Positions 23,601-35,595 of a stretch of DNA of 64,000 bases are shown here, piece after piece (within the stretch, counting starts at the first letter, position 1; the number at the start of each line of letters is the position of its first letter). This stretch comes from Mesostigma viride (lineage: Eukaryota; Streptophyta; Mesostigmatophyceae; Mesostigmatales; Mesostigmataceae). Both the position numbers and the translations under genes were made by a program. The stretch covers positions 2,113,021 to 2,177,020 of the forward strand of contig RPFO01000017.1 of NCBI GenBank assembly GCA_009746045.1, given 5' to 3'. Below the pieces are notes generated by a model. That model searched no databases, was not told where the DNA came from, and saw only the letters and a program-made list of their open reading frames with translations.

Positions 23601-26587
23601 CACCTCTTTGAACCCATCCCCCACCCACCTCTTTGAACCCATCCCAAACCCACCTTAATAAATCCATCCCACACCCACCTTAATAAACCCATCCCACACC
23701 CACCTTAATAAACCCATCCCACGCCCACCTTAATAAACCCATCCCACACCCACCTTAATAAACCCATCCCACACCCACATCCTTGAACCCATCGCACATC
23801 CACCTCTTTGAATCCATCGCACACCCACCTCTTTGAACCCATCCCACACCCACCTCCTTGAACCTATCCCAACACCCACCTCCTTCAAACCATCCCAACA
23901 CCCACCTCTTTGAACCCATCCGAGGGCACGTGCCTCCCCTCCATCGCAGCCGACGCAAACGCCGCGTCCCTGGCGTCGATGCCCAGGGACTGGAGCAGTG
24001 CCGCAACCTGTTGCCCCCGCACACAGGTAACCACCCACATGTCATCCCACGAGCGCATGGCATCAGCGCATGGCCCTACTCTTGCAAGCCAAGAAAGACA
24101 TGACGTGGCTCGCATGCTGGAGCCATGACCACATCCGCCATGCCACTCAGACGATAGGGCACGGGTTGGGTATGATAATAGGATCAAAAATGCAATGCAG
24201 GCATGTACTCCATAAAGCCAAAACATGGCTGCTGCTCAACAGCGTGCAAAGGATCCCGTGACAAACATCAGCTTGTTGCTGGCGCAGGCACAAGCACATG
24301 CACAATTTACAGCAACCAGGTGTGCGTTTAGGGCAAGGCTGGGGTGGGGCAAAACAACCCTCATAGCAGCTTGCCGCCTCCGCCTGCCAACTCCACCCCA
24401 CTCCACCTACAGAAACACACGCGCGCGCGCGCACACACACACACACACACAGAGGGAGAGAGGGGGGGGGGGGGGAGGGGGGGGAGGGAGAGGAGGGAGA
24501 GGGAGGGAGAGGGAGGGAGAGGGAGGCAGAGGCAGGGAGAGAGACGTACATGTCCGCCTATGCACACATACACAGAGAAAAACACCCACCTGCGCGTCCG
24601 CGAATTGGTCGCCCTCAAACGCAAACAGGTGGCGGCTCAAAATGGACGCGCGGTCACGAATACGACACTTGTCCGCGCCGCTGAGCGAGGGCCCCAGCTC
24701 TGCTGCCAGCTGTGCCGCACCCGTTTGGAACGGCCCACCCCTCTGCCCGCTCAGCAGGAACGAGTGCAGCGCTCCCTTCATCGCGGCTGCCAGAATAAGG
24801 GGACAGGCATGGGGAGGCATGTGCCAGAATTAGATACACTGAAGGAGGGTTAGGCTAGGAGGCACGTGCGAAGTTAAGACACACTGGAGGAGGACTAGGC
24901 TGGGATGCCGGGAGAAGCGAACGGGGAGGCATGCAAACGGTGTAGGAGCACGCGCCTTATGAGGCAAGCGGGGATGCAAACGTGGGTGGGGTGATGCGAG
25001 ACCAATGCTGGTGTTGCAGCGGAGAATAGCGGACTAAATGAGTGGATCAACGCTGGCGTGTACAGCCGAGAACGATAGAACGCGAACCATGGCCACGGGG
25101 AGCCTAGGCGGGTGTGTGTGTGCCGTCGCGAGGGGTAGATCCTGCGAAACCTAGGTACGTGCGTGCGCAAGCAGGCAGGTGGGCTCTAACATGCAAGGGT
25201 AAATGCAATCGTGAGCAACGCAAGCATAGCAGCATAGGCACATGCACAGGCAAGCATAGCAGCATAGGCACATGCAAGGGCGAGCAAAGTGGCATAGGCA
25301 CAGCCACAGGCAAGCAGACAGGCATAGGCACGGGCACAGGCAAGCATAGAGGCATAGGCACGCACCATCGGGCGCGGACAGGGGCGGGGGTCTCATCGCC
25401 GCTGCCCCCCCCAAGGACTCCCCCTGCCGGTATATGCTCTCAAACTCGTCAAACATGGCGGGGCCCTGGGGCCCCTGGCCGCGCACCATCTCCTGCTGCC
25501 TGCGCTGGGCCTCCACCTCCCCCCACGCCGCACCCATCTCACGTTCGAACGAGTCAAACCCAGACATGAACTCGTTCAGGGGGGCCTGCACGTCCAGGGG
25601 ATGGCGCCCCAGTGGGAAGCCCATGGCCCCTGGCGCCAGGTGCTCGCCAGGGTGCGGGTGCTGGAAGAAGTCCTCTGAGGCGCCGAGCCCTGGCCCTGGC
25701 GCGCCGACCTGCCCAGGCAACTCCCGCAGTTGCTCCTGCCGGAACGGCGAGATTACAATGAACGCAAGGCATGGGCACAGCCCAAAGGCATGGGCGCAGG
25801 GAGAGGTACGGGCACAAGGTGAGGGATGAGAAGAGGGTAAGGGAGAAGGAGCGGGTGGGGGGAAAAGAAGAGGATGAGGTATGAGAAGAGGGAGACGAGG
25901 GCGAGGTATCCGCGTCACTAGCCACAATTGCGTGCAGGATGTCCACGGCCGAACCAGGGCACTGCCATGCACTACTTAACCAGGCAGTATCAGCCAGTTG
26001 TCAACAGGACAAGACATTTACCAAGGCGAACACAGGCAGCATGCGCGGTGGCACTGCAAATTGGGGGCGGGAAGGAGGTGGATAATAGGACAGCAGAAGG
26101 ATGGGTAGCCATGCCCAACGTATGGTTGTGTGTGGTAGTAGAAACTCCATAGAAAGAAAGGAAAGCGTGAAAGAGGCGGGTGCCGAACCAGGGCATAACA
26201 ACCATGGAAATAGCATCGTAAGATTGCGGATAACCTCCAAGCAGGGCCATGAGGCGATCCGCTCAAGATTGCAGGACTACGTACTGCAATACGATTCAAC
26301 AGTATACGCATCCAGAGCATATTCATTTTGTTGCATGTTTCTTCCATATAGCACAGCATGGGAGCATGTACATAGGCCTGCAAGGACAGACATGGACACC
26401 AAAGACTAAACCAAGATTTCTCGACAGAAAGACATCCATATACCCTTCACAGATGCCACCTGCGTACCTGCGTTTTTCCTGCCTTCCCCAGGAGGGAATC
26501 CATCAGCCTTGACATGGGGTTGGATGAGGACGATGCTTCACCCGGCACCGCACATCCACCCCCCGTGACTAAATCACGAAAAGCCAT
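10579..26587 (-). CDS. PEX5: PEX5, peroxisomal PTS1 import receptor (17 exons, 791 aa)
   Basis: Exons, 5' to 3': 26587-26468, 25735-25366, 24786-24590, 24007-23906, 23156-23109, 22639-22601, 20622-20461, 19453-19235, 18407-18154, 16793-16644, 16283-16226, 15458-15374, 14846-14740, 14204-14049, 12937-12803, 11929-11835, 10657-10579. All phases match, total 2376 nt with the stop. PEX5 is the cytosolic shuttle receptor that binds C-terminal SKL-type signals and docks at PEX13/PEX14. The N-terminus [16 protein letters not shown] is plant-like and keeps the cysteine (Cys12) that is normally monoubiquitinated for recycling. Eight WxxxF/Y motifs follow (Trp 285, 301, 381, 396, 409, 423, 445, 467). 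Residues about 505-765 are the TPR domain ([42 protein letters not shown]). It ends LQDAFPL, like other PEX5 C-termini. Exon 4's 3' end and the start of exon 11 are the least certain junctions. Introns hold most of the repeats in this interval. Confidence 0.95.
11465..11627. repeat. 9-bp minisatellite (GGGCGGAAA)n
   Basis: About 17 units, two with single-base changes, in the last PEX5 intron between exons 16 and 17. One strand is entirely purine-rich. Confidence 0.93.
12219..12310. other. 40-bp near-perfect hairpin in a PEX5 intron
   Basis: Arms 12219-12258 and 12271-12310 are inverted repeats of 40 bp with a single mismatch (G versus A at the CCTGGTAAG/CCTGATAAG position) around a 12-base loop. 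It sits in PEX5 intron 15. The size fits a small-RNA precursor, but a recent inverted duplication is equally possible. Confidence 0.9.
12943..13211. repeat. G-rich polypurine tract
   Basis: GGGGA/GGGAAA-type sequence with G runs up to about 15, immediately upstream of PEX5 exon 15 (starts 12937). In the transcript it is a C/U-rich stretch just before the 3' splice site, so it may serve as an oversized polypyrimidine tract. Confidence 0.85.
13760..13925. repeat. Degenerate ~12-bp repeat, ATGGGCTAAC type
   Basis: About a dozen imperfect copies of a unit like ACTATGGGCTAA in PEX5 intron 14. Confidence 0.7.
17580..17693. repeat. (GA)n with a GAGT sub-block
   Basis: A G run, a short (GAGT)n block and about 40 GA units in PEX5 intron 9. 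No coding signal. Confidence 0.95.
20210..20460. repeat. C-rich tract abutting PEX5 exon 7 donor
   Basis: About 250 bp of CCCCGC/CCCCCGC units. It touches the exon directly: the donor reads CAG|GTGGGGGTGGGGGCG on the minus strand, so the intron RNA starts with hundreds of G-rich bases able to form quadruplexes. Confidence 0.93.
20970..22539. repeat. 1.57-kb GGGA/GGA polypurine tract
   Basis: Almost pure purine on the plus strand, made of GGGA units with frequent GGA and occasional GGGGGA units in no fixed order. It fills most of the 2-kb PEX5 intron 6 between exons 22639-22601 and 20622-20461. Its length makes every frame open (over 550 codons each), but none of these is a gene. Confidence 0.98.
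23574..23905. repeat. 25-bp minisatellite built from the PEX5 exon 4 donor
   Basis: Fourteen 25-26 bp units. On the minus strand each reads like GGATGGGTTCAAAGAG|GTGGGT, the same as the last bases of exon 4 plus its 5' splice site at 23906. Five units have TTTATTAAG instead of TTCAAAGAG. The first unit spans the exon boundary, so the exon's last five residues (DGFKE) are themselves repeat sequence. Confidence 0.9.
24418..24542. repeat. Compound CG, CA, G-run and GGGAGA tract
   Basis: Short (CG)n, about ten CA units, G runs and GGGAGA units in PEX5 intron 3, 48 bp from the exon 3 donor. Confidence 0.9.
25215..25360. repeat. ~28-bp minisatellite next to PEX5 exon 2 donor
   Basis: Five to six imperfect copies of a unit around GGCATAGGCACRKGCACAGG, ending at the exon 2 5' splice site (25365/25366). 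Unlike the exon 4 array it does not include exon bases. Confidence 0.8.
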
Positions 26588-27982
26588 TATAATTAAATTC
26601 ACACTAGTGGCCTGAGAAAATTGTCAGGCCATAGAGATGCAAAACACAGCATTGCTGTCTACCCTGCTCTTGGGAAAAAATATATAAGCCTCAGACAGCG
26701 GATTTTCTGCCTACAAATTATATGTTTGGCATAAAACGCTTTCCCTGCAGCTCTTGCAGTTAGTAGGCACAGCTCAAGGCTACAGTACAGGTAAAATGGC
26801 AACACGCAAATTGCAGTCCCAGTCCTGCTACCTTTGCAGTATGATTATGATGTGGCACGGTTAGCCGCGAAACAGAATGCCCGGGCAGGGCGCAGCTGCA
26901 ACCTAGGCAATGGTACTTACTACCAACTTGTGAGCAAACGTATTTAATGTAGAACGGGCAGAAAGATCCCAACGGCAGCTACTAAGCACTGCCTAGCGCC
27001 TGATGCTGACGAGGTTTCGTGGCCTCAACTCGCTCTCAAGCCTACAGTTGTAATCCAAAAGGAGGCTGCAATCTCCAGTGCTGTAAGCGGAACCACAGAC
27101 AAAGCAAAAGGAGGTACATGAAAAGGCATGACCGCAATTCAGAACCTGGGTGGCGCGGCGCCCGGCAGCAATATTTGCAATCGCACCTGACTGACCTGCC
27201 AATTGCCAAATCATTAAAAAGCCACGTTCCGTAGCGACGTTCCTAGTCATCAGCGAGGTCCATAAAGATGCACACGTGCAGCGACTCTAGGCGATCGTAG
27301 AGGACGATAAATGACAAGCATGTAGCAACAGCCTATAGGCGCCCACCAGAATTTCCACCTGGATGCCTGGCTGACTGGGTGACCGGTGGGAACTGAAAGA
27401 GCTCATGCTCGGTTTCGGTAAGATAGATTCCTGGCTTCAAAGTTCAATCCCTGGCACGATATGATGTTTGACCTAGGCCTGGATGTGCTGTTTTCGTGCG
27501 CTTTAGCCTGAACATAGGACGCCCGGCGATGGTGGAAGTCGACCGACACGCGTAATTGCCACGTCAGGGATGCATTACCCCCAGTAAAACTCCGGTCTAG
27601 GACACATGGAATGGTTGACAACACGTTTCGGCGGCCAATTTCCCTAATTTAAAGGGGGTTGCTTATTGCCGCTCGTTGAATTTTGGGTTGCCACCCGAGT
27701 AATTGCGAATGACAAGCAAGATATCTTTGACTTCTCGAAGCACTGGCCCGTGCTGGTGAATGTAAATTTCGAATCATGGCCTAGCGACATGGTTCAAACA
27801 GCATGACAGGATAATTGCACCTACCGGAAGCCGGTAGCGTGTTGTTTACCGGCCGGCATATCTGCAATAACGCGGCAATTCTCGCGCTTATCCCAGCGGA
27901 ATCTTAATATCATAAAATTGGTGTTAAGTCGGTTTTGTGGACGAGAAGTGCACGTATCCCAGTGTTGATTGGATAGCTGGCG
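26588..27982. promoter_or_regulatory. Shared upstream region of PEX5 and the ATG18/BCAS3-like gene
   Basis: About 1.4 kb between two divergent start codons, with no gene visible, so both promoters should lie here. On the PEX5 side the string TATATAAG occurs at 26681-26688. No bound-factor site can be assigned. Confidence 0.5.
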
Positions 27983-30900
27983 ATGACTACGTCCAGCCGG
28001 CACCAACTACCTGGTGCAGCATCCGTCGCCAATGGCGTTTCAGGAATGGTTTCTTCTTCCCTGCGAGCTATCGGAAGCTATCTGCCTTCCCTTCGAGCGC
28101 CAGGGAAAATATTGAATCCGACAGGAGGACATGGGGGAACCCCTGCTGACGATCACAAAAGTCGGGAAAAGGTACGTTTTACGGCCCGATTTTTTGAATT
28201 TCGCGCTGATGACTTGCACATGCGGCAACTTCCACCGTGTTCATATTAAGTTGTAGTACTCACTTTTACGCTGTCCGTATCCTGCAGCGGTGCATGTAGC
28301 TGTCTGGCAAGGCAGCTTGTGGTAGAGCCTTGTTTCCTGAACTGCATGTTTGCTTAATTGGCAACGGCATCATCTCTCTACTGTGGATTGGGTTTCTGTA
28401 TGCATGTTAGTAGCAGGGCGTGGTTTGAGAGTGACAGCCGTTGCTGCCCCTCATCCAGTGGTCTCATGCCTATACTTGCACTCCACCAAATCAGGCAACC
28501 GCACATCTCCCACCCATGCAATTCAAGCTCTCCTGCACCCTTTCTCATGCCTCAGCTCAAGTACAATCCCGAGAGGCAATGCTGTCTGTCTCCTCAACGA
28601 GAACAGATGTCAACTCAATTGCACGTGCTGAATGAATCATGTGGCTGACATCATTCATGAATTAATACCTCTTTTACCCCCTGCGACCCACTCCCCCCCA
28701 AATAATCCCCCTGCTTCCCCCCCTGTGGCCCCCTCCCTTCAACAAATACCTCTTCTTCCTCATCTACCCTCTGCTTCCCCCACTGCGCCCCCCTCCCCCA
28801 TTGTACTAATGCCCTTTCCGCTCCCTCCCCCTTAACGTTTTGTGGCCCCGTCCCCAGGTGTTGTGGGCTGACTTTGACACACTCGAGGTGCGCGGCGCCG
28901 ACATTGCCTCGGCGACCCGCTCCACCGAGGGCGTCGTCACGCGCCGCGTGCTCCTGCTGGCGTACGCGACGGGGTTCCAGGTGTGGGACGTGCACGAGCC
29001 AGGGTGCGTGCGAGAGCTGGTGTCGCGGCGCGAGCCCGTGCCAACCACTCGCATGCGCGTGATGCCTTACCCATTCAGCGGCGCCGCGTGCCCCACGTCC
29101 TCACCTTCGACGCACGCCCACGCGCCACTGGGGCCCAATGCCCAGGATGCCAGCATGGTGGACCACGAGAGCTCTCTCCCGGACTACGCCTCCATGCCGT
29201 ACCTGGCGCTGGTGGCGGAGAACGGCTACGGCGGCAGTGCGGCTGCCACTGCGGTGCCGTCGAACGGTATAAACAACGCTGGGTTCCACAGCGCATCAGC
29301 GTCTCTGGGGGGCCCACCGGGTGGGGCATCGTACGCCCCAGCCCCAGCGGACCCCCCCCGCGCTTTCTCCGTGCGAATTTACTCGCTGCGTCGGCATGCG
29401 GTGGTCAAGACGCTCACCTTCCGCACGGCGGTGCTCTCGGTCAAGTGCAGCCCGCGTGTGCTGGCTGTCGCGCTGGCCACGCAGATCTACGCGTTTGACA
29501 CGGGCACACTGCGCTCCCTCTTCAGCGTGCTCACCTACCCGGCGCCCCCCGCCGCACTCGGCGCTAGCCCTGTCGGCCATCCCTCCGGTGCCGAGGCAGC
29601 CGCGCTCTCGTCCGGCCCTCCGCAACCATCCAGCAAGGCGGGTGCGGCGGCCAGCAAGGGTGGCGGCGATTCGCCTGATGTTCGAGGGTTGCATGAGAAC
29701 GGGGGGGGGGCCTCCCCCGGCTCTGGCACTAGCGGCGATGGCCCCGTGATTCTGGCGTCTGCGTACGCGGTCCCCATGGACCTGGGCTCCCGGTGGCTTG
29801 CGTACGCGGGCAACCAGGCGATCTCGACCGCCCCCGGCGCGCCCACGCACGGCCACCTGGCGCGCTCCCCCAGCATCAGCCCATCCACGTCGCCCGGGCA
29901 GGGTCTCGCGGGCGCCAGCCTCATGGCCCACTACGCCAAGCAGTCGAGCGCGCTCGCGGCCGGGCTGGTGTCGCTCGGCTACAAGACGATGGCCGGGTAC
30001 TTCCACCATCCGGGGGTGGAGGGCGCCGATGCCTCCGCCGGCGTTCACGGGCACACGCCAGATGGTAGGGGCATGATGGGGGGGGGCCATGGGGGGGCAA
30101 TCCCGGGGGGGGACATGGCTCGGGGGGGAGGAGGGGGAAAGCACGGCGGTGGTGGCGGGAATGGTGGCGGAGACCTGGGTGGCGGCGGCAAGGATTACGC
30201 TGGCACGGTGATCGTGCGCGACGTGGCCACGCGGTCGGTGGTGGCCCACTTTGTCGCGCACAGCAGCCCGCTGGCATTGCTCGCGTTCGACCCAAGCGGC
30301 ACGCTGCTGGTGACCGCGTCCGTCGCAGGCAACAACCTGAACGTGTACCGCCTCGTGCCGCCCCCGCATTCCGCCGGGGCAGCCGCGGCGCCCTTGCGCG
30401 GGGCTCTCTCCGCAAGCAAGGGCCCGATGCCTGAGTCCCTTTCCATGGCGGCTCTTCCCGGACATGGCACCGCAGGCGGGGGCATCGTGCCGGGGGATGG
30501 CATGAACGGGGCCATCACGAACCCCCCTTCATCATCAGGGTCAGGCACGGGGGCGGGTCACCCGTACTCCCTAGGCGGCGACGCATCCCTCTCGGCGGTC
30601 CACCTCTACCGTCTTCACCGCGGCATCACCGCTGCCGTTGTGCAGGACGTGGCGTGCTCACGCGACAGCCGGTGGCTGGCCGCCGTCACGTCCCGCGGCA
30701 CCGCGCACCTGTTCGCGGTAGGCCCGTACGGTGGGTCGGTCGACCCGTTTGAGCTGCTGGGGGAGGACGGCGCGGGGTGTGTGCCCGATGACCCTGCCAA
30801 TCATGGTAATGTTGTTGTTCATGGGGCCATGGGCCATGGCGCGATGAGTGACGGCGGAGGGGATGGGTACCGGCCGTATGGGGCAGGCAGCGGTGGCAGC

Positions 30901-33900
30901 GGGGGGGGGCTGGGCCAGTCAATCAGCCCTGGGGGTGGCTGGGCTCCCCTGGGGGGCTGGTTTGCGCGGCGGGGCCCTCTCCAGCTGGCCCCCCTCCCCT
31001 TCCCCCCCTCCTTTGCCCCCCCCCGCTGCCTGCGTGTGCTGGATCGGGTCCAGAGCGACGGCGGCGGGAGCGTGTCTAGCGGCAGCGCGCCCACGGGGGT
31101 CGCCGACAAGGCTGCCACGGGCGCGGGCTATTGGAAGGATACAATGACCGGGGCGGCGGCAGCAGTAGCGGCCGCGGGGAGGGGCTTACGGGGTCGCCGG
31201 CAGACGGGCGCGGCCGCTGCCATGTTCGCGGCGGTCGACGAGATGGTGTGGGGACAACATGGGCGGGGGCTGGGGGCAGGTGCCGAGGGGGGCGGGGTGG
31301 CGGGCACGCGCGTGCGGCGGCAGCAGTTATACGTGCTCACGCCCGCAGGGTCCCTGGCCTGCTACCGGTTGATCCCGCGCGTGGAGCGATGCGTGGACGC
31401 GGCGCATGTGCCGTCGCAGGGTGGCAGTGGCGGCAGCGCTCCCTCGCAAGCACCGGGCGCGCATGGCCTACCCACCCACCCGCACGGCCTCCCTAACCCG
31501 AACCACCAACTGGCGCAGGCGATGGTTCCTGCTGCGCATGGGGCCCCATCGGCGCAGCGCTCGCTACCATCACCGTCACCTGTGTTGCCGTCCCCATCGC
31601 CGCCCCACTCCTCATCAACAGGGGCGATGTCCACCGTGGTGGCGGGAGAGCCCTCACTGCGTTTGTCCACCGAGGCATTGGACCGTTGGCAGGTTGCGCG
31701 AGGGCCCCTGTGGCCTGAGATGGAAGGCAATGTCGACGCGCTGCTGTTCGCTGCAACGTCCGCCATGGGGGGGGCTGCCTCTTCTGAGGACGCCACGCTG
31801 AGCCATGCAGAGCGGCTGACACATGGCAAGCTACAAATGGCCAACGGTATAATGCCGTCCACGTCCCCCGCGGACCCAAGCAAGGGACACCTGGCACCGG
31901 CGGCTCGGGCCAAGTCTGCAGGAGGTGTGTACGCTAACGGGGGCATGAGGGCTGCCAGTGGCGGCGGTGAGTGGGCCGATAGCGGCGGCGGTGGTGGTGG
32001 TTGGACGGGCGGCGCGTCGCGTTGGATGGCGATGGGTGAGCTGAGCACGCACGCGCACGTGATGCCGCCGCTGTGGGCCAGTGGGCAGTTCTCGTTTGCA
32101 TGCATGGAGGAGGCGGAGGAGGAAGGAGAGAAGGGGGAAGCGGGGGCAGATGGGGGAGGGGGTGGAGCGGTGGCGGGTAGGGGTGAGCGGGCGTCACCGT
32201 CGCAGCTGGGATGTGAGAGAGGCGCGGAGGATGGCCCGCCGTGTCATGTGCCGGATTTCCTGGAACTACGGACGTCACGTAGGGTGGAGGTGCCCCGCCA
32301 TGCCATGGAGGGTGCGGCGGCCGAGTCAAATACCCTGGCGGGCACGGGCAGGGATGGGGTGGGTGGGCCGGCCGGTGGCCCGTTTGCCTCGGGCATGAAT
32401 GGGCTCCCCTTCCCTCCCCCACCGGGGTCGTCTTCCAACGGGGGCCCTGCGTCAGCTTTGAATGGGGGGTCCTACCCATCCGGGCCAGGAGCGGGCGGTG
32501 ACTGGGGCAGCACGTACCTGACGCAGACGGCAGGGGACCCTGGCCTTTTAGAGCCTCAGCCGCTGCGGCACGGTGAACTCCAACGAGGCCTCACGGCCCA
32601 TGGTGGTGCACCCCCTTACTACAACGGGGGTGGGTTTGTGCCCTACTCCGCCGCGGGTGTCCCACATGGGTACTCCCCGCCGCCGCCTCCACCCACGCAC
32701 GGCTCCAGCAGCACTCAAGGCACGTCCGCAGGCGCGGGCGCGGCTGTTCACGGGAATCGGGCGTTTGCGAGGGGCAGCGTGCCGGACGCTGGCTCTTCCG
32801 GTCCCCAAGGCAACCCCTTCTCCAGCTACCCGGCAAGCACACAACAGGAGTTTGTGACGGGCCGCAGCAACGGCATGCCCATGGTCTCGGGGTCCTACCT
32901 GCCGCCACCGTCGCCATCGCAAGGGGGCCTGTGGGCGCACTCGCCCTCGCCCTCCCCCTCCCCTTCCCCCTCCCCACTTCTCCCATCCCCCAGCCCCCCC
33001 CTCATCTCCATGCTGTCCCCTGGGGTGGACCCGTACGCATCCCTCGGCTTCGCCCCCAGCGGCGGCCACCATGGGCGGGCAACGGGGGGTGGCGGCGGCA
33101 TGCTGGGCACCGGTGCGTATGCCAGCACTGCCGGTGGCGTAAGCCAGCAGGATGCCGCGTGGGAGTCCTCCTCGGCCACCGACGCGGCGCCGTCGGAGGA
33201 CGACAGCATCTTCCAGCTGGAGGAGGAGGTGGTGCTGGCGTCCGCACCCGCCGCGTCGGCTCTGCAATCTGGCGCTGGCGCGGACTTCCACGCCCACGCT
33301 GTCTACCACGGCATGACCACCGGGGCAGGGGGGGCGGGGGGAATGTGGCCGCAACCGTCAGGGCCCCCGGGCACATGGCCACCCCCTGTGGGGCCCGTGG
33401 GGACGACACCTATCCCTGGACCCTCGCCGCACGCGGACATGAGCCAGGATGTGGACGACGCGATCGCGGCAGCGGCAAGGCGCACGGGTGGCAGCACGGC
33501 GAGGGATGTGGACCTGGGACATGGAGTAGGGGATGCGTCGGGGCAAAGGGAGGGCAGCGGCATGCTGGTGTGTGGCGGGAGCGAGGACGCGGCCTCTTCT
33601 GTCGCACGCAAGGGTAGTGCGGGGAGTGATGGGGGCGTGCGGGGGGCGGGCCGCGAGGGTGATGAGAGCGCACAAGGGCAAGGGCAAGGGCCACCGTCGC
33701 GGTCGGTGTCTGGCATGACATCCGGCACGGAAGGGAGTTCCCCCCCCGGCACTCCCTGCTCTGCCAACCCTGGGATGGCACCCGAAGTTGCCGCTGCGCA
33801 AAATGTCGAGGACCTGCCTCCCACCGTTGGTGATGCCGCAGTGACGTCGGGTGGCAGCAGCAGCAATTTGGCATCGAGTACTGAAAACAGCAGTGGCAGT

Positions 33901-34227
33901 TTGGCTTCTAGCACCGAACAAAGCAATGGCAACCTGCCGGCGTCGAATGCCAACAGCGACAATGGGGTTGCGTCCGACAGCATGACTGCTAGTGGCGCCT
34001 CAACAACCGGCACCGCAAGTGACGCCACATCCTCTTCCGCCGCCGATGCCACCGCCCCCGCGATGTCCACCGCTGCCAAGGCAGCATCCCCCGCCAAGAA
34101 GCCTGCGGCGGTGGCGGCGGTGCTCAAGGCAGGTTCCAGCAGCAAGAAGAAGTTGAAGGTGGTCTCGCGCAAGGCGTCGGAACAGGCCAAACTGATGGCG
34201 GGGCAGGAGGACGAGCTGAACGCATGA
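27983..34227 (+). CDS. ATG18/BCAS3-type WD40 protein, plant ATG18g/h-like (1,852 aa)
   Basis: Two exons: 27983-28171 (63 codons) and 28858-34227, joined in phase 0 through GTACGT...CCCCAG. Exon 1 is Ser/Gly/Ala-rich and ends ...SREK; the intron falls where plant ATG18g/h also change from a variable leader to the propeller (here VLWADFDTLEV). Propeller landmarks: LLLAYATGFQVWDVHEP, VRIYSLRRHAVVKTLTFR, LASVSG-type blade at 30241-30350 (FDPSGTLLVTAS, NNLNVYRL), and YRLHRGITAAVVQD near residue 645. LHRG occupies the place of the (F/L)RRG lipid-binding motif of PROPPINs. A BCAS3-like part follows (LYVLTPAGSLACYRLIP; PLWASGQFSFAC). The last 650 or so residues are Gly/Ser/Pro-rich with no recognised fold. 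Plant relatives act in autophagy and are about 700-1,000 residues; the excess length here is low-complexity insertions. Function is inferred from family. Confidence 0.88.
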
Positions 34228-34452
34228 TCATCGGGTGCTTTCAAGTTGGTAGTATTTGACCGATAAGCTAACCAGGAGGGGGGCGCACAGAATGCTGGTG
34301 GCGGATGAGGTGATTGCCCACCGTGGGGTGCTAGTAAGTTGGCAGTATCGTCCAACCAGCTGATCCCTTGACCACGATGGGCCACCGAGTGCCATGGTGT
34401 GCTACGTGTGGACAAACAAAAGGAATGCTATGTTGAACCATGAGGGGTCGCT

Positions 34453-34567
34453 GGACGCATGGACTCATGAACGCAAGGGCACATGGACGCATGGGCGCAT
34501 GGACGCATGGACGCATGGGCGCATGGACGCATGGACGCATGGACGCATGGACGCTTGGACGCATGAC
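34453..34567. repeat. 8-bp minisatellite (GACGCATG)n
   Basis: About 14 units of GGACGCATG/GGGCGCATG downstream of the ATG18/BCAS3-like stop codon. Confidence 0.92.
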
Positions 34568-34639
34568 GCAGGACCCTTTGAGGGGCAGGCACAGTGCGAT
34601 GGTGACCAACGAGCCACCGCTTCAAGCAGCCCCTGTCAG

Positions 34640-35183
34640 GTGAACCCTGGAGGGGCATCGGGCGCGGCGATCGGCACTTTGGTGGCACCCTGGAAGTTTG
34701 CATCCATCCACTTTGTCAAACGCGGTTGCTTGCGAAGCCATCGGCCCTTGGGCGCCGCTGGTGGCGGACTGGGTGGCAGCGCGGTTGAGTGAGCGCAGGC
34801 ACGCCGTGTACGTGGCTTGCAAGCATGTGATGCGCGCAAGCGGTAGCGGTATGCGGGCGAGCACTTGGGGATGTGTGGTGGGGGCCAAGGAGAGCCCTGA
34901 AGGTTGTTGTACAGGATGGGGCCCGGTGGATGGCGGAGGAGGGAGGGGTGCCATGCATGCGCTGGGATTGTAAATTGAACTGTCTCTTGTACGTTGAACC
35001 TTGTATGAAAGAAGGGCAGGAGACGGGGCTGGAGCAAAGAACACTATTTCTTGGAAGTGGGGTATCTTGGTGGGTGTATCCCATTTGTAAAAATTGCCAT
35101 CCATATGTGCTAGTACTCACTTGCGGGACGTAAGGTGCCACAACGGCGGGGGCATTGACCACCTGGCCGTCAGTGGCGCCCAT
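34640..35183 (-). CDS. Possible small spliced gene, unrecognised
   Basis: On the minus strand 35183-35121 reads MGATDGQVVNAPAVVAPYVP and a glutamine up to a good donor (CAA|GTGAGT). A downstream open stretch from about 34873 to 34640 is basic and Arg/Pro-rich and follows CCCCAAG, a possible acceptor. The order of exons is guessed and I recognise no family. It would be convergent with the ATG18/BCAS3-like gene. It may be non-coding. Confidence 0.25.
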
Positions 35184-35595
35184 CCTTTAGTGCTCAATTT
35201 ATCAACCTTGAGCCTTGGTGGCAGTATATTACTCGTTTGATCAATCAGCCGTGGCCCTTGGTGGCAATATACTAGAGCCACGCAGGCCAATGCCGCACAG
35301 TGTCAGTCAGTGATGAACGGGTGAGTCACAAATGTAAACATGCAATCAGAAAGTAAACATGCTGAACATTAGTTGTCTCACTTACGATGCTTGTATTTTC
35401 CCCCTCCCTGTCTGTTCAAGGACGGAGATTGAGGAGAGGAGTCGCATGGCCTTGCATTGAAGGCATGCATGCCAGGTGCTTTGTGCACTGCGTTGTGACG
35501 GAGTTACTTCCCAATTGGGATACCAAAGAGTAGAGATCTGTCCTTACACGGTTCTGGGATTTTGCCTGGCCCAAAGACTGGTCCAGTGTGCAAAT

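Noticed and set aside
29296-30465. Long minus-strand frame of 389 codons
   Set aside because: Shadow of the GC-rich ATG18/BCAS3-like exon; no family features, whereas the plus frame matches known blades.
33303-34415. Minus-strand frame of 370 codons
   Set aside because: Also a shadow of the same exon, driven by GC-rich codon bias.
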